Shown here one piece after another: positions 9,214 to 18,097 of a stretch of DNA of 64,000 nucleotides. The DNA is from Halobaculum halobium (GTDB lineage Archaea > Halobacteriota > Halobacteria > Halobacteriales > Haloferacaceae). Location: positions 2,108,001 through 2,172,000 of the forward strand of contig NZ_CP126158.1 in assembly GCF_030127145.1 (NCBI RefSeq), written 5' to 3'. The translations under genes and the position numbers were made by a program. The notes under the pieces were generated by a model that saw only the letters and a program-made list of their open reading frames with translations, made no database searches and had not been told where the DNA came from. How positions within the stretch are numbered: the stretch's first letter is position 1; every line of letters begins with the position of its first letter.

Positions 9214-10734
9214 TCAGTCGTCGGTCGCGGGGTCGCCCTCGCCGTCGTCGGCGGGCGGGGCGGCGCTCGGCGCCGAATCGCGGTTGGCGTTCGCCGGTCC
9301 GCCGCCCCGGTCGCCGCCCTGTTCGTCCTCCTCGCGCTCGACCACGCCCTCGGTCCACGTGCCGCGGAGGAACCACAGCGCCCCGACCACCAGCGATCCG
9401 ACCGCGCCGAACGTCCACGCCCACCAGAGCCCGTCGGGGCCCAATCCAAGCCCCGACACCGGGCCGATCCCCGGGACGACGACGGTAAACGAGTACGCCA
9501 GCACGACGGCCGCGGGGATTCGCAGGCCCCACCGCGACAACAGCGACAGCCCCATCGCCGTGCGGGTGTCGCCGGCGCCGCGGAACGCCCCTTGCAGCAC
9601 CATCAGCCCGCCGAACGCTGCCCACGCGGGCGCGGTGATCCGCAGGAAGGAGACGCCCTCCTCCACGACGGCGGCGTCGTTCACGAACACCCGGATCGCC
9701 ATCGCGGGGACGAACCAGACGACGGCGCCCGCGAGCGCCAGCACCGCCATCGTGCCGCCGGTACCGGTCCAGGCGACTCGGCTCGCGCGGTCGGGCGTGT
9801 CGGCGCCGAGGTTCTGGCCGACGCCGGTCGCCGTCGCCTGTCCGACCGCGCCGGCGACGGTCCAGGAGACGGACATCAGCCGGACGCCGACGCCGTAGGC
9901 GGCGGTCGCGGCCGGGCCGAACCGCGCGACCAGCGCGGCCATCGCCACCGCGGCGAACGAGCGGGCCCAACCGTCGAGGGTGCCCGGATACCCCACGTCG
10001 ACGAGTTTACGCAGCAGCGCGGGGTTCGGGCGGAGGTCGCCGACGTGGAGCTGGATCCCCCAGTCGCCCTTCACGAGCACGTAGATTCCCGCGACGGCGG
10101 CGAGCGCCCGCGCGATGAACGTCGCGATCGCGGCGCCCTGGGTCCCCATCGCGGGGATCGGTCCGAACCCGAGGATGAACACGGGGTCGATGACGATGTT
10201 GACGCCGGCGGAAGCGGCGACCAGCCACATCGCGGTTTTCGTGTCGCCGGCGCCCTGCAGCGACGCGCGAAACGCGAAAAACAGGAACGTGAGCGGCAGG
10301 GTGAGGAAGATCACCTCGATGTACGCCAGCGCCTCCGTGAACACGACTCCCTCCGCGCCGATCCACTGCAGGAGGGGGCGACGAGCCAACAGCCCGACGG
10401 CCGCCAGCACGACCGAGACGCCGATCGCTAACAGCGTCGTCTGGCCGACCACCTCGTCGGCGCGGCGGTCCTCGCCGGCGCCGACGTGCTGGGAGACGAG
10501 CGCGATGGTCGCGGCGGTCAGCCCCATCGCCGTCGAGACGAACATCCACGAGAGCGGGAACATGAGCGACACGGCGGCGACGGCCTCCGGGCTGACGCGA
10601 CCGACCCAGAACACGTCCGCGAGGTTGTAGAGCGTCTGGAGGAGGTTGCCGAGCACGAGGGGCCACGCGAGGCTGAACAACCGCGGCGTCACCGCCCCCT
10701 CGGTCATGTCGACGCGCGCGTCGGTGTTCGCCAT
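9214..10734 (-). CDS. MATE-family multidrug/cation antiporter
   Basis: Integral membrane exporter (506 residues) with twelve predicted helices in two homologous halves: the N-terminal half has LFSLAWPLVLGNLLQTLYNLADVFWVGR and the C-terminal half repeats the pattern around RVAWTGTGG and GAFRGAGDTRTAM. These are typical NorM/DinF features. It exchanges organic compounds for Na+ or H+. A charged tail of about 55 residues ends the protein, typical of haloarchaea. The ATG at 10734 starts it. It stands alone; the substrate cannot be deduced. Confidence 0.92.
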   Translation of the reverse strand: MANTDARVDMTEGAVTPRLFSLAWPLVLGNLLQTLYNLADVFWVGRVSPEAVAAVSLMFPLSWMFVSTAMGLTAATIALVSQHVGAGEDRRADEVVGQTTLLAIGVSVVLAAVGLLARRPLLQWIGAEGVVFTEALAYIEVIFLTLPLTFLFFAFRASLQGAGDTKTAMWLVAASAGVNIVIDPVFILGFGPIPAMGTQGAAIATFIARALAAVAGIYVLVKGDWGIQLHVGDLRPNPALLRKLVDVGYPGTLDGWARSFAAVAMAALVARFGPAATAAYGVGVRLMSVSWTVAGAVGQATATGVGQNLGADTPDRASRVAWTGTGGTMAVLALAGAVVWFVPAMAIRVFVNDAAVVEEGVSFLRITAPAWAAFGGLMVLQGAFRGAGDTRTAMGLSLLSRWGLRIPAAVVLAYSFTVVVPGIGPVSGLGLGPDGLWWAWTFGAVGSLVVGALWFLRGTWTEGVVEREEDEQGGDRGGGPANANRDSAPSAAPPADDGEGDPATDD

Positions 10735-10801
10735 GCGGGTCTCTATCGGTTCGGAGGTTCGCTAGCGCCTAACAGTTGTGGAGGCGGTCGCCGCGGCCGG
10801 A

Positions 10802-10819
10802 ACCGGGCGTCCGCCCGGT
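10802..10819. terminator. GC-rich hairpin after the gene at 10840
   Basis: Perfect inverted repeat ACCGGGCG-TC-CGCCCGGT of 8-base arms, placed 20-40 bases beyond the stop of the minus-strand gene at 10840. It may help end transcription or protect the 3' end. Archaeal termination depends mainly on T-tracts, which are absent here, so the role is uncertain. Confidence 0.35.
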
Positions 10820-10839
10820 CCTCCGGCGGGAACTGGCTG

Positions 10840-11541
10840 TTACGATCCCCGGACGCTGTCGCGACCGACCTGATACAGCGTGAGCGCGCCGAACAGGACC
10901 GAAAGCGCCTCGAGCGCGCGTTCGACGCCGGGTTGCTCGGAGTAGCCGTCGTGGATCTCGTCTTCGGAGACGATCACGTAGCCGCCGTCGTGGCGGTAGA
11001 TACGTTCGCTTCCGAAGAACCGCACCGGCTCGTTCCTGCGGACCGACTCGCCGTCGAGGGCTCGCCGGATCGCCGGCGGTGCGCGGTCGGCGTCCCGCGA
11101 CACGTCGTCGAGCGCCGTTTCGGGGTCGACGCGGTCGAGGCCGAACACGAACGACCCGTTCGCCTCGTCGTAGTCGATCGTCCGCTCGTACACCGGGCCG
11201 GCGATCCCGAAGACGACGTAGTCGGCTCCCGCGACCTGCGGCGCGCCGTTGTACCCGCCGAGTCCGGGGTAATCGACGCTGACAGTCCCGTTTTGCAGGC
11301 GCGATTCGAGGTAGCACCCCCGGTCGTGGTCGAGGAGAGACGACCGCGAGAAACACGCGATCCGGTCGGTCGGGCCGCGCCAATACCCGCGCTCGGTCAC
11401 CGCGATCTCGCCGCCGTCGACGGTGATGTCGACGGTTCTGTACTCGTAGTCGGGCCCCGTCAGATCCAGTGGCGGCCCCCACAGCGGTGCCGTCACGAGG
11501 AGGAGGGCCAGCGCGAGGCGGGCGCGCGAGCGGGCGTCCAT
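10840..11541 (-). CDS. Uncharacterised membrane-anchored extracellular protein
   Basis: Protein of 233 residues with an N-terminal hydrophobic segment (RLALALLLVTAPLWG, about 7-21) resembling a signal or anchor, a middle domain of about 180 residues carrying two Cys (about 63 and 77) that could form an extracellular disulfide, and a short hydrophobic segment near the C-terminus (LEALSVLFGALTLYQVG). The predicted topology is a beta-rich domain outside the cell. No family is recognised. It sits between the MATE gene and znuB on the same strand without overlap. Confidence 0.7.
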   Translation of the reverse strand: MDARSRARLALALLLVTAPLWGPPLDLTGPDYEYRTVDITVDGGEIAVTERGYWRGPTDRIACFSRSSLLDHDRGCYLESRLQNGTVSVDYPGLGGYNGAPQVAGADYVVFGIAGPVYERTIDYDEANGSFVFGLDRVDPETALDDVSRDADRAPPAIRRALDGESVRRNEPVRFFGSERIYRHDGGYVIVSEDEIHDGYSEQPGVERALEALSVLFGALTLYQVGRDSVRGS

Positions 11542-11604
11542 GAGGTGGCTCGTCCCGGGTTCGGCATGAACGGGACGGTCGGCCGAGGCCTCGCGTCGGC
11601 CGCG

Positions 11605-12633
11605 TCACTCGGCGTCGTCGCCGCGGACCTCGCCCGTCCGGCCCCGATCCGACCGCGGAGCGGCGAGGCGAGCACGGAGCGTCGTCGCCGCGACCACCGC
11701 GACGTACCCCGCGATGGCGACGAGCACGATCGTCCCGCCGGCGGCCACGTCGTACCAGTACGACAGCGAGACGCCCGCAAGCGTTGCGACGAACCCGGCG
11801 CCGACGCTCGCCGCGATCGCCCGCCTGAATCCCGTCACGGGCGCCGCGGTGGCGACGGGAATCACGAGCATGGCGGCGACGAGGATCACGCCCATGATCT
11901 GCATCGCGCCGACCACGACGACCGCGGTCAACACCGCGAGCAGGCGGTTGTATCGCGTCACGTCGATCCCGGCGGCGCGAGCACCGACCTCGTCGAAGGT
12001 GACGTACACGAGCGGCCGGTACGCCGCTCCGACGGCGAGGCCAACGACGACGGTCATCGCCAGCAGGATACCGGCGTTCGCCCGCGAGACGGTCGCCAGC
12101 GACCCGAACAGGTAGGCGTTGATCCCGACGGCGATGCCACCGTCGGCGGCGGTGATGAGGACGCTCCCGACCGCGAACGACCCGGTGAGCACGATTGCGA
12201 GCGAGGTGTCCCGATAGGCGCCGGCGTAGTCGACGAGCGTCTGCACGACCAGCGCGGCGAGGGCGGCGACGACCAGCGCGGTCGCCAGCGGCGGCACCGA
12301 GACCGCAAAGACCGCGTTGGCGAACAGGCCCGCGGCGACGCCGGCGAAGGCGGCGTGCGCGAGCGTGTCGCCGATCATCGCCATCTCGCGGTGCACGAGG
12401 AAACTCCCGACGAGCGGGCCGACGATCGCGACGCACACCGCCGCGAGGTACGCCCGCTGCATGAACGGCGAGGCGAGTATGTCGACGCCCGTCGCACCCG
12501 CGAGAACGTCGAGGAGGCCGCCCCACAGGTCGTCGAGCACGAACCCGAGCGCCTGATCGCCCGCGCTCGCCAGCGGGACAGCGCTGTCGCCGGCGACGGT
12601 GAGCGAATCGCTCCGGATGACGTCTCCCTGCAT
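11605..12633 (-). CDS. znuB: Zinc ABC transporter permease ZnuB
   Basis: ABC-3 family permease (342 residues) with about eight to nine hydrophobic segments. The family stretch HREMAMIGDTLAHAAFAGVAAG follows the first helix, and GAMQIMGVILVAAMLVIPVATA is the conserved later helix pair. It imports Zn2+ (or Mn2+) together with ZnuC and ZnuA. The C-terminus ends in a charged tail. It begins two bases after the znuC stop, so the three genes form one operon read znuA-znuC-znuB. An N-terminal extension of about 45 residues precedes the first membrane helix. Confidence 0.92.
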   Translation of the reverse strand: MQGDVIRSDSLTVAGDSAVPLASAGDQALGFVLDDLWGGLLDVLAGATGVDILASPFMQRAYLAAVCVAIVGPLVGSFLVHREMAMIGDTLAHAAFAGVAAGLFANAVFAVSVPPLATALVVAALAALVVQTLVDYAGAYRDTSLAIVLTGSFAVGSVLITAADGGIAVGINAYLFGSLATVSRANAGILLAMTVVVGLAVGAAYRPLVYVTFDEVGARAAGIDVTRYNRLLAVLTAVVVVGAMQIMGVILVAAMLVIPVATAAPVTGFRRAIAASVGAGFVATLAGVSLSYWYDVAAGGTIVLVAIAGYVAVVAATTLRARLAAPRSDRGRTGEVRGDDAE

Positions 12634-12635
12634 GC

Positions 12636-13376
12636 TCAGTGATCGTGGGCGAGCACGTGCTGTGCGTTCCCGTACGCCTCCGCGAGCGCGTCGGTCTCGA
12701 CGAACGCCTCGGGGTCGCCGTGGAAGAACAGCTCCCGGTTGAGGCAGGCGATCTCGGTGGCGTGGGTCGTGACGACGCCGATGTCGTGTTCGATGAGCAC
12801 GATCGTCATCCCCTCGTCGTTCAGCTCGTGGAGGAGGTCGTAGAACGCCTCTCGCGACTCGGCGTCGACGCCGACTGTCGGCTCGTCGAGCGCGAGCAGG
12901 TCCGCCTCGGCGGCGAGGGCCCGCGCGATGAACGCCCGTTGGCGCTGGCCGCCCGAGAGCCTCCCGATCCGGCGGTCGGCGATGTCGGCTATCCCGACGC
13001 GGTCGAGGGCGTCAGCGATCGCCGTCCGGTCCTCGTCGCGGAACCGCCCGAAGTACCGATGCGGGTACCGACCCATCCGGACGACCTCCTCGACGGTGAT
13101 CGGCATCTCGTCGGCGGCCTCGCCCACGTCCTGCGGGACGTAGCCGACGCGCTCGCCGTGGGCGCGGTCGGCCGCGGGGTCGCCGAACAGCGCGACGCTC
13201 CCGCTGTCGGGACGGCGAAGCCCGATCACCAGTTCCAGCAGCGTCGTCTTCCCCGACCCGTTCGGGCCGACGAGCCCGAGGAACTCGCCCGCCTCGACCG
13301 TCAGCGACACGTCCTCGACCACCGGCCGGCCGCCGTAGGCGAACGTCACGTCGCGCACCTCGACCGCCGCGGTCAT
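12636..13376 (-). CDS. znuC: Zinc ABC transporter ATP-binding protein ZnuC
   Basis: ATPase of the zinc importer, 246 residues. It carries Walker A GPNGSGKT (37-44), the signature LSGGQRQR (139-146), Walker B LLALDEP (about 159-165) and an IEHD H-loop. The start ATG at 13376 overlaps the znuA TGA as ATGA, and this overlap is used to reject the longer upstream reading. The C-terminus (EAYGNAQHVLAHDH) is slightly His-rich. Metal specificity comes from the ZnuA partner. Confidence 0.93.
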   Translation of the reverse strand: MTAAVEVRDVTFAYGGRPVVEDVSLTVEAGEFLGLVGPNGSGKTTLLELVIGLRRPDSGSVALFGDPAADRAHGERVGYVPQDVGEAADEMPITVEEVVRMGRYPHRYFGRFRDEDRTAIADALDRVGIADIADRRIGRLSGGQRQRAFIARALAAEADLLALDEPTVGVDAESREAFYDLLHELNDEGMTIVLIEHDIGVVTTHATEIACLNRELFFHGDPEAFVETDALAEAYGNAQHVLAHDH

Positions 13377-14470
13377 CGGCTCAGGACCCGGTCCAGCGTC
13401 GGGACGTTCACCTCGCGCATCACGTCGAGGTACCCCCAGTCGTTCTCGGCCCACTCGTCGGTCAGGCCGGGCATCGCCGTGAGCGGGAGTACCGCCTCTG
13501 CGTCCGTCTCGGCGACGAGTTGGTCTGCGGCGCGCTGTGACTCCAGCGGGTCCGCACAGACGTACCGGACGCCATGCTCCGCGATCACCTCCTGCGCGCG
13601 TTCGATGTCCCGGGTGGTCGGCTGGTCGTCGGGCGAGAGTCCGGTGAGCGCTTCGACGTGCAGGCCGTAGCGGTCGCCGAGGTACTGGAACGAGTTGTGT
13701 CCGGCCACGAGGAGCACTCGCTCACCCGCGTCGGCGACGAGGGACTCGATCCGTTCGTCGAGGGCGGTCAGCTCCTCGCGCAACGCCGCCGCGTTGGCGG
13801 CGTGGGCCTCAGAGCCGTCGGGGTTCGCCTCCGTCAGTGCCGCCTCCACGGTGTCGACGGCGTCAGCGACGCGAAGGGGGTCCATCCAGAAGTGCGGATC
13901 GTACTCTCCGGCGTGTCGGTCGTGGTCGTCGTCGCCCTCGTCGTGGTCGTCGTGGTGTTCGGTTTCTGTGTGGTCGTCGTGGTGCTCGGTTTCGGTGTGA
14001 TCGCCCTCGTGGTACTCGTCGTCGTCGTGTTCGTCGCCGCCGTGGTCGTGGCCGTGCTCGCCGGTCGCCGGCAACAGGGCCACGTCGGCGCTGGCGTCGA
14101 CGGTGTCCACGGCGGCGTCGTCGGCCGCGAGGTCCGCGGCGACGTCGTCGACCCACGGCTGGAACCCCGTCATTCCGTGGACGAGGAGGTCGGCCGCGCG
14201 GATCGACTCGCGGACGCGCGGCCCCGGCTCCCAGCCGTGGCCGTGCTGGCCGACCGGGACCAGCAGGTCCGTGCTCGTCGCGTCGCCGGCGACCGCGCTC
14301 GCGACGTCGCCGAAGACGAAGAACGTCGCCTGCGCGGTCGCGTCGCCGTCGCTCCCTGTCCCGCCCCCGTCCGAATCGCCGCTTCCGGGCCGGGAGCCCA
14401 AACAGCCCGCCAGCGCGCCCGCACCGATCGCGCCGACGGATCCGATGACGGCTCGTCGCGTGCGTTCCAT
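13373..14470 (-). CDS. znuA: Zinc-binding lipoprotein ZnuA with His-rich loop
   Basis: Cluster A-1 metal-binding protein (365 residues). The N-terminus has a twin-arginine motif (ERTRRAVIG) and a lipobox ending in Cys23 (LAGC), so it is probably exported by Tat and lipid-anchored. A His/Asp/Glu-rich loop at about residues 145-195 contains a tandem 9-residue repeat (HTETEHHDD twice); such loops mark the zinc rather than the manganese branch. The block EYDPHFWMDP follows, with the next His ligand in VAGHNSFQYLGDRYGL. The ATG start at 14470 lies about 30 nt from an ATATTAA element. Confidence 0.94.
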   Translation of the reverse strand: MERTRRAVIGSVGAIGAGALAGCLGSRPGSGDSDGGGTGSDGDATAQATFFVFGDVASAVAGDATSTDLLVPVGQHGHGWEPGPRVRESIRAADLLVHGMTGFQPWVDDVAADLAADDAAVDTVDASADVALLPATGEHGHDHGGDEHDDDEYHEGDHTETEHHDDHTETEHHDDHDEGDDDHDRHAGEYDPHFWMDPLRVADAVDTVEAALTEANPDGSEAHAANAAALREELTALDERIESLVADAGERVLLVAGHNSFQYLGDRYGLHVEALTGLSPDDQPTTRDIERAQEVIAEHGVRYVCADPLESQRAADQLVAETDAEAVLPLTAMPGLTDEWAENDWGYLDVMREVNVPTLDRVLSR

Positions 14471-14476
14471 CTCTGG

Positions 14477-14504
14477 ATATTAAATTAGGGCTCAAGAATA
14501 TTAA
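14477..14504 (-). promoter_or_regulatory. znuA: znuA promoter with repeated ATATTAA
   Basis: AT-rich island upstream of znuA. The heptamer ATATTAA occurs at 14477-14483 and again at 14498-14504, 21 bases apart, i.e. two helical turns. The distal copy is at TATA distance from the znuA ATG; the proximal copy lies between it and the start, where a metal-dependent repressor could sit. The regulator is not in this window. Confidence 0.4.
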
Positions 14505-14610
14505 CTTTGCCATTCGAGAGTAGACTTTGTTAGTAATCTCTGGTGGCGGGCTACCGGCACGTCGCGCCGGCGGGCAAAAGGCGAAGCCCCCGTATCTCGG
14601 TGTGTCAGGT

Positions 14611-16062
14611 ATGACCGACACGTCAGCGCCCGCGAGCGCGGCCGACGATGCGATCCGCGAGCGCCTCGACGACTACCGCGAGTCCCTGTTCGACCTCCTG
14701 CGCCTGCGCACCGTCAGCGCCACCGGCGAGGGGATGGACGACGGCGCCGACGCGACTCGCGACCTGCTGGCCGATCACGGCCTCGACGCCCGACGCATCG
14801 AGACGGACCGCTACCCCCTCGTTTACGGCGAGCGCGTCGCCGAGGACCCCGACGCGCCGACGGTCGTGTTCTACGGCCACTACGACGTGCAGCCCGCCGA
14901 ACACCCCGACCAGTGGGCGTCGCCGCCGTTCGAGCCGACGGTGCGCGACGGGGCGATCTACTGCCGCGGCGCCGGCGACAACAAGGGCCAGTTCGCGGCT
15001 CACGCGTTCGCGGTGGACGCCCTCGTCCGCGCCGACGCCGTGCCTGACGTGACGGTCAAGCTCCTGATCGAGGGCGGAGAAGAGAGCGGGAGTCTCGGAC
15101 TGAAGTCGTACCTCGATAGCGACGGAGCCGACCCAGAGTCCGACGCCGACGCCCCCGCGGCGGCGATCCGCGACGCCGATCTGGTGTACGTCGCCGACGG
15201 TCCACAGCACCGCTCCGGGCGACCCACCCTGATATACGGTAACCGCGGGATCCTCACGTTCCAGTTGGACCTCGAAACCGCGAACGCGGACCTCCACTCC
15301 GGCAACTTCGGCGGCCCGGTGCCCAACGCCGCGACGGAACTCGCGGAGGTCGTCGCCTCGTTCACGGAGTACGGTGACGAGACGGACTCCGATCGGGGCT
15401 ACCCCTCCGGGGGCGACCGCGTCGCAGTCGACGGGTTCCACGACGGCACCGACGTGACGGAGGCGGACCGCGAACTGGTCGCGGCGCTCCCGGACGACGC
15501 CGACGAGGTGCGCGAGGAGTTGGACCTCACCCACTTCGCGACCGAGCGCGACTACTACGAGCGCCTGCTGTTGGAGCCGACGATCACCGTCAACGGCCTC
15601 GACGCGGGCTATCAGGGGGACGGGAGCAAGACGGTCATCCCGCGGGCGGCGACGGCGAAACTGGACTCGCGGCTGGTGCCCGGACAGGACCCCGATACCG
15701 TCTTCGAGCGCATCGAGGAGCACGTCGCCGGCGTCCACCCCGACGTGGCGGTGACGAAGGGGACCGGGTTCCCGCCGATGAAAACGCCCGTCGACACCCC
15801 GGCGGCACCGCCCGTGCTGGATACGCTGTCGGCCGTGTGGGACGCCGACCCGGTCGAGTTGCCCGTGCTCGGCGGATCGCTCCCGGCGGCGTTCTTCCGT
15901 CGGGTCGACGCGCTCGCGGACGTTCCCGTGCTCGTGGTGCCGTACGCGAACCCAGACCAGGGCAACCACTCGCCAAACGAGCACCTGGACTTGGACTGCT
16001 TCGAGAACGGGATCCGGACGACGGCGGCGTTTCTGGAGCGCGTCGCCGACGCGGACCTGTAG
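14611..16062 (+). CDS. M20-family metallopeptidase (dipeptidase-like)
   Basis: Cytoplasmic di-zinc peptidase or deacylase of 483 residues. Metal and catalytic motifs are present: FYGHYDVQP (His about 90, catalytic Asp about 92), GAGDNKGQ (bridging Asp) and EGGEESGS (catalytic Glu pair). A dimerisation insert separates the two halves of the catalytic domain, as in carnosinase-like M20 members. The ATG at 14611 is chosen over the upstream open frame because the conserved protein begins near it. The substrate is unknown; the family includes dipeptidases and amino-acid deacylases. The S9 peptidase follows 70 bases later. Confidence 0.9.
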   Translation: MTDTSAPASAADDAIRERLDDYRESLFDLLRLRTVSATGEGMDDGADATRDLLADHGLDARRIETDRYPLVYGERVAEDPDAPTVVFYGHYDVQPAEHPDQWASPPFEPTVRDGAIYCRGAGDNKGQFAAHAFAVDALVRADAVPDVTVKLLIEGGEESGSLGLKSYLDSDGADPESDADAPAAAIRDADLVYVADGPQHRSGRPTLIYGNRGILTFQLDLETANADLHSGNFGGPVPNAATELAEVVASFTEYGDETDSDRGYPSGGDRVAVDGFHDGTDVTEADRELVAALPDDADEVREELDLTHFATERDYYERLLLEPTITVNGLDAGYQGDGSKTVIPRAATAKLDSRLVPGQDPDTVFERIEEHVAGVHPDVAVTKGTGFPPMKTPVDTPAAPPVLDTLSAVWDADPVELPVLGGSLPAAFFRRVDALADVPVLVVPYANPDQGNHSPNEHLDLDCFENGIRTTAAFLERVADADL

Positions 16063-16064
16063 TC

Positions 16065-16084
16065 GGAGTCGCCGCCCCGACTCC
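16065..16084 (+). terminator. Inverted repeat after the M20 peptidase gene
   Basis: GGAGTCG (16065-16071) and CGACTCC (16078-16084) form a 7-base stem with a 6-base loop immediately after the stop codon. It could help end or stabilise the transcript; no clear T-tract follows. Confidence 0.35.
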
Positions 16085-16132
16085 CTCGCCGCCTGCCGAA
16101 TGTTTTAGCCGCGAGGCGCACGCCGTGAGCGT

Positions 16133-18016
16133 ATGCCCGACACAGTAGATGCCGGCGGCTACGGCGTCGCCCGCTTCCTCGCGATCGAACACGTCGACTC
16201 TCCCACGTTCACCCCGGAAGGCCGCCTCCTCGTTCTCGCAGACACCTCCGGCACGCCGCAGGTGTGGACCGCCGACGAGCCCGGCGCGTGGCCGTCGCGG
16301 CTCACGCCGTACGAGGAGCGGGTCTCCGCACTCGCGGCCTCGCCCGCCGACGAGTCGTTCGTGTACGCCATGGACCGCGGGAGCGACGAGCGCGACCAAC
16401 TCATCCACTACGATCTCGCCACGGGCGTCGAGCGCCCGCTCACGGACGACCCCGAGTCGAAACACGCGTGGGGCGCGTGGGGTCCCGACGGCGACCGGGT
16501 CGCCTACACGGCTAACCGCGAGGACGACGGCCGGTTCGACGTGTACGTGCAGGAGGTGGGGAGCCCGGAAGAGCAGGCGGGCGACCCCGAGCGCGTGTAC
16601 GAGGGCCCCGGCGGCTGGCTGAACGTCGCCGCGTTCGGCCCCGAGGGTCGCCGGCTCGTGCTCACGAAGGCGCACTCCAGCTACGACGAGGATCTGTTCG
16701 TGCTCGATCTCGACTCCGGGAACACACGGACACTCTCGGACGGTTCCGAGGCGACGTACTCGCACGTCCACTTCGACGGCGAGGGCGGACTGCTGTGTGT
16801 GACGAACCGCGATAGCGACACCGCCTACGTCGGCTGCCTTTCGCTCGAATCTGGCGCGGTGACGCCCGTCGCTGGCTACGATGACGCGACGGGCGAACCC
16901 GGCTCCGACGCCTGGGACGTGGACGCCCTCGCGTTCGACCGCGACACCGGGCGGCTCGCGTACACCGTCAACGAGGGCGGCTACTCGTCGCTGCACGCCG
17001 GAACCCTCGCCGGCGCCGTCGCCGACGCCGGCGGCGAGCCGAGAGTCGACCCCGTCGACACCCCCGCGGTCGACGGCATCGCCTCGGATCTGACGTTCGG
17101 GTCGGACGCCCAGGGGCTCGCGTTCACGCACACGTCGCCGACGGATCCGTACGGCGTCAACGTCTGTGAGTTCGGGAGCGACGCCGCGACCGACTGGACG
17201 CCCGTCGGTCGCAACGGACTCCCCGGCGCGGCGTTTCACGAGCCGGAGACGATCCGCTACGAGACGTTCGACGGGCGCGATATCCCGGCGTACTGGACGC
17301 TGCCGCCGGGCGTCGATCCCGACGATCCGGACGAGCAACTGCCCGCCATCGTCGACATCCACGGGGGGCCCGAACACCAGCGTCGGCCCTGGTTCTATCC
17401 CACCAAACAGTACTTCCTGAACCGGGGGTACGCGGTGCTGGAGCCGAACGTGCGCGGGTCGTCGGGCTACGGGACGGCGTACGCGCACCTCGACGACGTG
17501 GAACAGCGCATGGACTCGGTCGCCGACGTCGCCGCCGGCGTCGAGTGGCTCCACGGGCAGCCGGCCGTCGACGACGACCGAATCGTCGCGTACGGACGCT
17601 CCTACGGGGGATTCATGGTGCTCGCGGCGATCACCGAGTATCCGGAGCTGTGGGCCGCTGCCGTCGACTTCGTCGGCATCGCGGACTTCACAACCTTCCT
17701 GGAGAACACCGGAGAGTGGCGCCGGAGTCACCGCGAGGCCGAGTACGGCAGCCTGGAAGACGACTACGAGTTCCTGAAGGAGATCTCGCCGCTGACCAGC
17801 ATCGAGGCGGTCAGTTGTCCGCTGTTCGTCCAGCACGGCGCCAACGACCCGCGCGTGCCGGTCGGCGAGGCCGAGCAGGTCGCCGAGGCGGTCCGCGAGC
17901 GGGGCGTCCCCGTCGAGACGCTGATCTTCGAGGACGAGGGGCACCACACGACGAGCCGCGAGAACCTCATCGAGGAGTTCGAAGCGATCGCGGCGTTCCT
18001 TGACGAACACGTCTGA
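16133..18016 (+). CDS. S9-family prolyl oligopeptidase / acylaminoacyl peptidase
   Basis: Serine peptidase of 627 residues: an N-terminal seven-bladed beta-propeller (about 1-370) with WD-like repeats, then an alpha/beta hydrolase domain. The nucleophile Ser490 is in GRSYGGF, the acid is probably in HGANDPRVP (about 572) and the His is in EDEGHH (about 605). IVDIHGGPEHQ marks the oxyanion region. It probably trims peptides or removes N-acylated residues in the cytoplasm. A TATA-like TGTTTTAGC lies about 30 nt upstream of the ATG, so the gene probably has its own promoter despite the neighbouring peptidase. Confidence 0.93.
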   Translation: MPDTVDAGGYGVARFLAIEHVDSPTFTPEGRLLVLADTSGTPQVWTADEPGAWPSRLTPYEERVSALAASPADESFVYAMDRGSDERDQLIHYDLATGVERPLTDDPESKHAWGAWGPDGDRVAYTANREDDGRFDVYVQEVGSPEEQAGDPERVYEGPGGWLNVAAFGPEGRRLVLTKAHSSYDEDLFVLDLDSGNTRTLSDGSEATYSHVHFDGEGGLLCVTNRDSDTAYVGCLSLESGAVTPVAGYDDATGEPGSDAWDVDALAFDRDTGRLAYTVNEGGYSSLHAGTLAGAVADAGGEPRVDPVDTPAVDGIASDLTFGSDAQGLAFTHTSPTDPYGVNVCEFGSDAATDWTPVGRNGLPGAAFHEPETIRYETFDGRDIPAYWTLPPGVDPDDPDEQLPAIVDIHGGPEHQRRPWFYPTKQYFLNRGYAVLEPNVRGSSGYGTAYAHLDDVEQRMDSVADVAAGVEWLHGQPAVDDDRIVAYGRSYGGFMVLAAITEYPELWAAAVDFVGIADFTTFLENTGEWRRSHREAEYGSLEDDYEFLKEISPLTSIEAVSCPLFVQHGANDPRVPVGEAEQVAEAVRERGVPVETLIFEDEGHHTTSRENLIEEFEAIAAFLDEHV

Positions 18017-18097
18017 GCGGCGACGCTGTCGATCGTGTGCCGTGCGCTGCAATCGCCACACGTGTTTATGAGATCACATGTTGAACAGCGATCTGCC

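Noticed and set aside
15635-18061. An 808-codon open frame opposite the M20 and S9 peptidase genes
   Set aside because: Mirror frame of real genes; Arg/Val-rich translation without family features.
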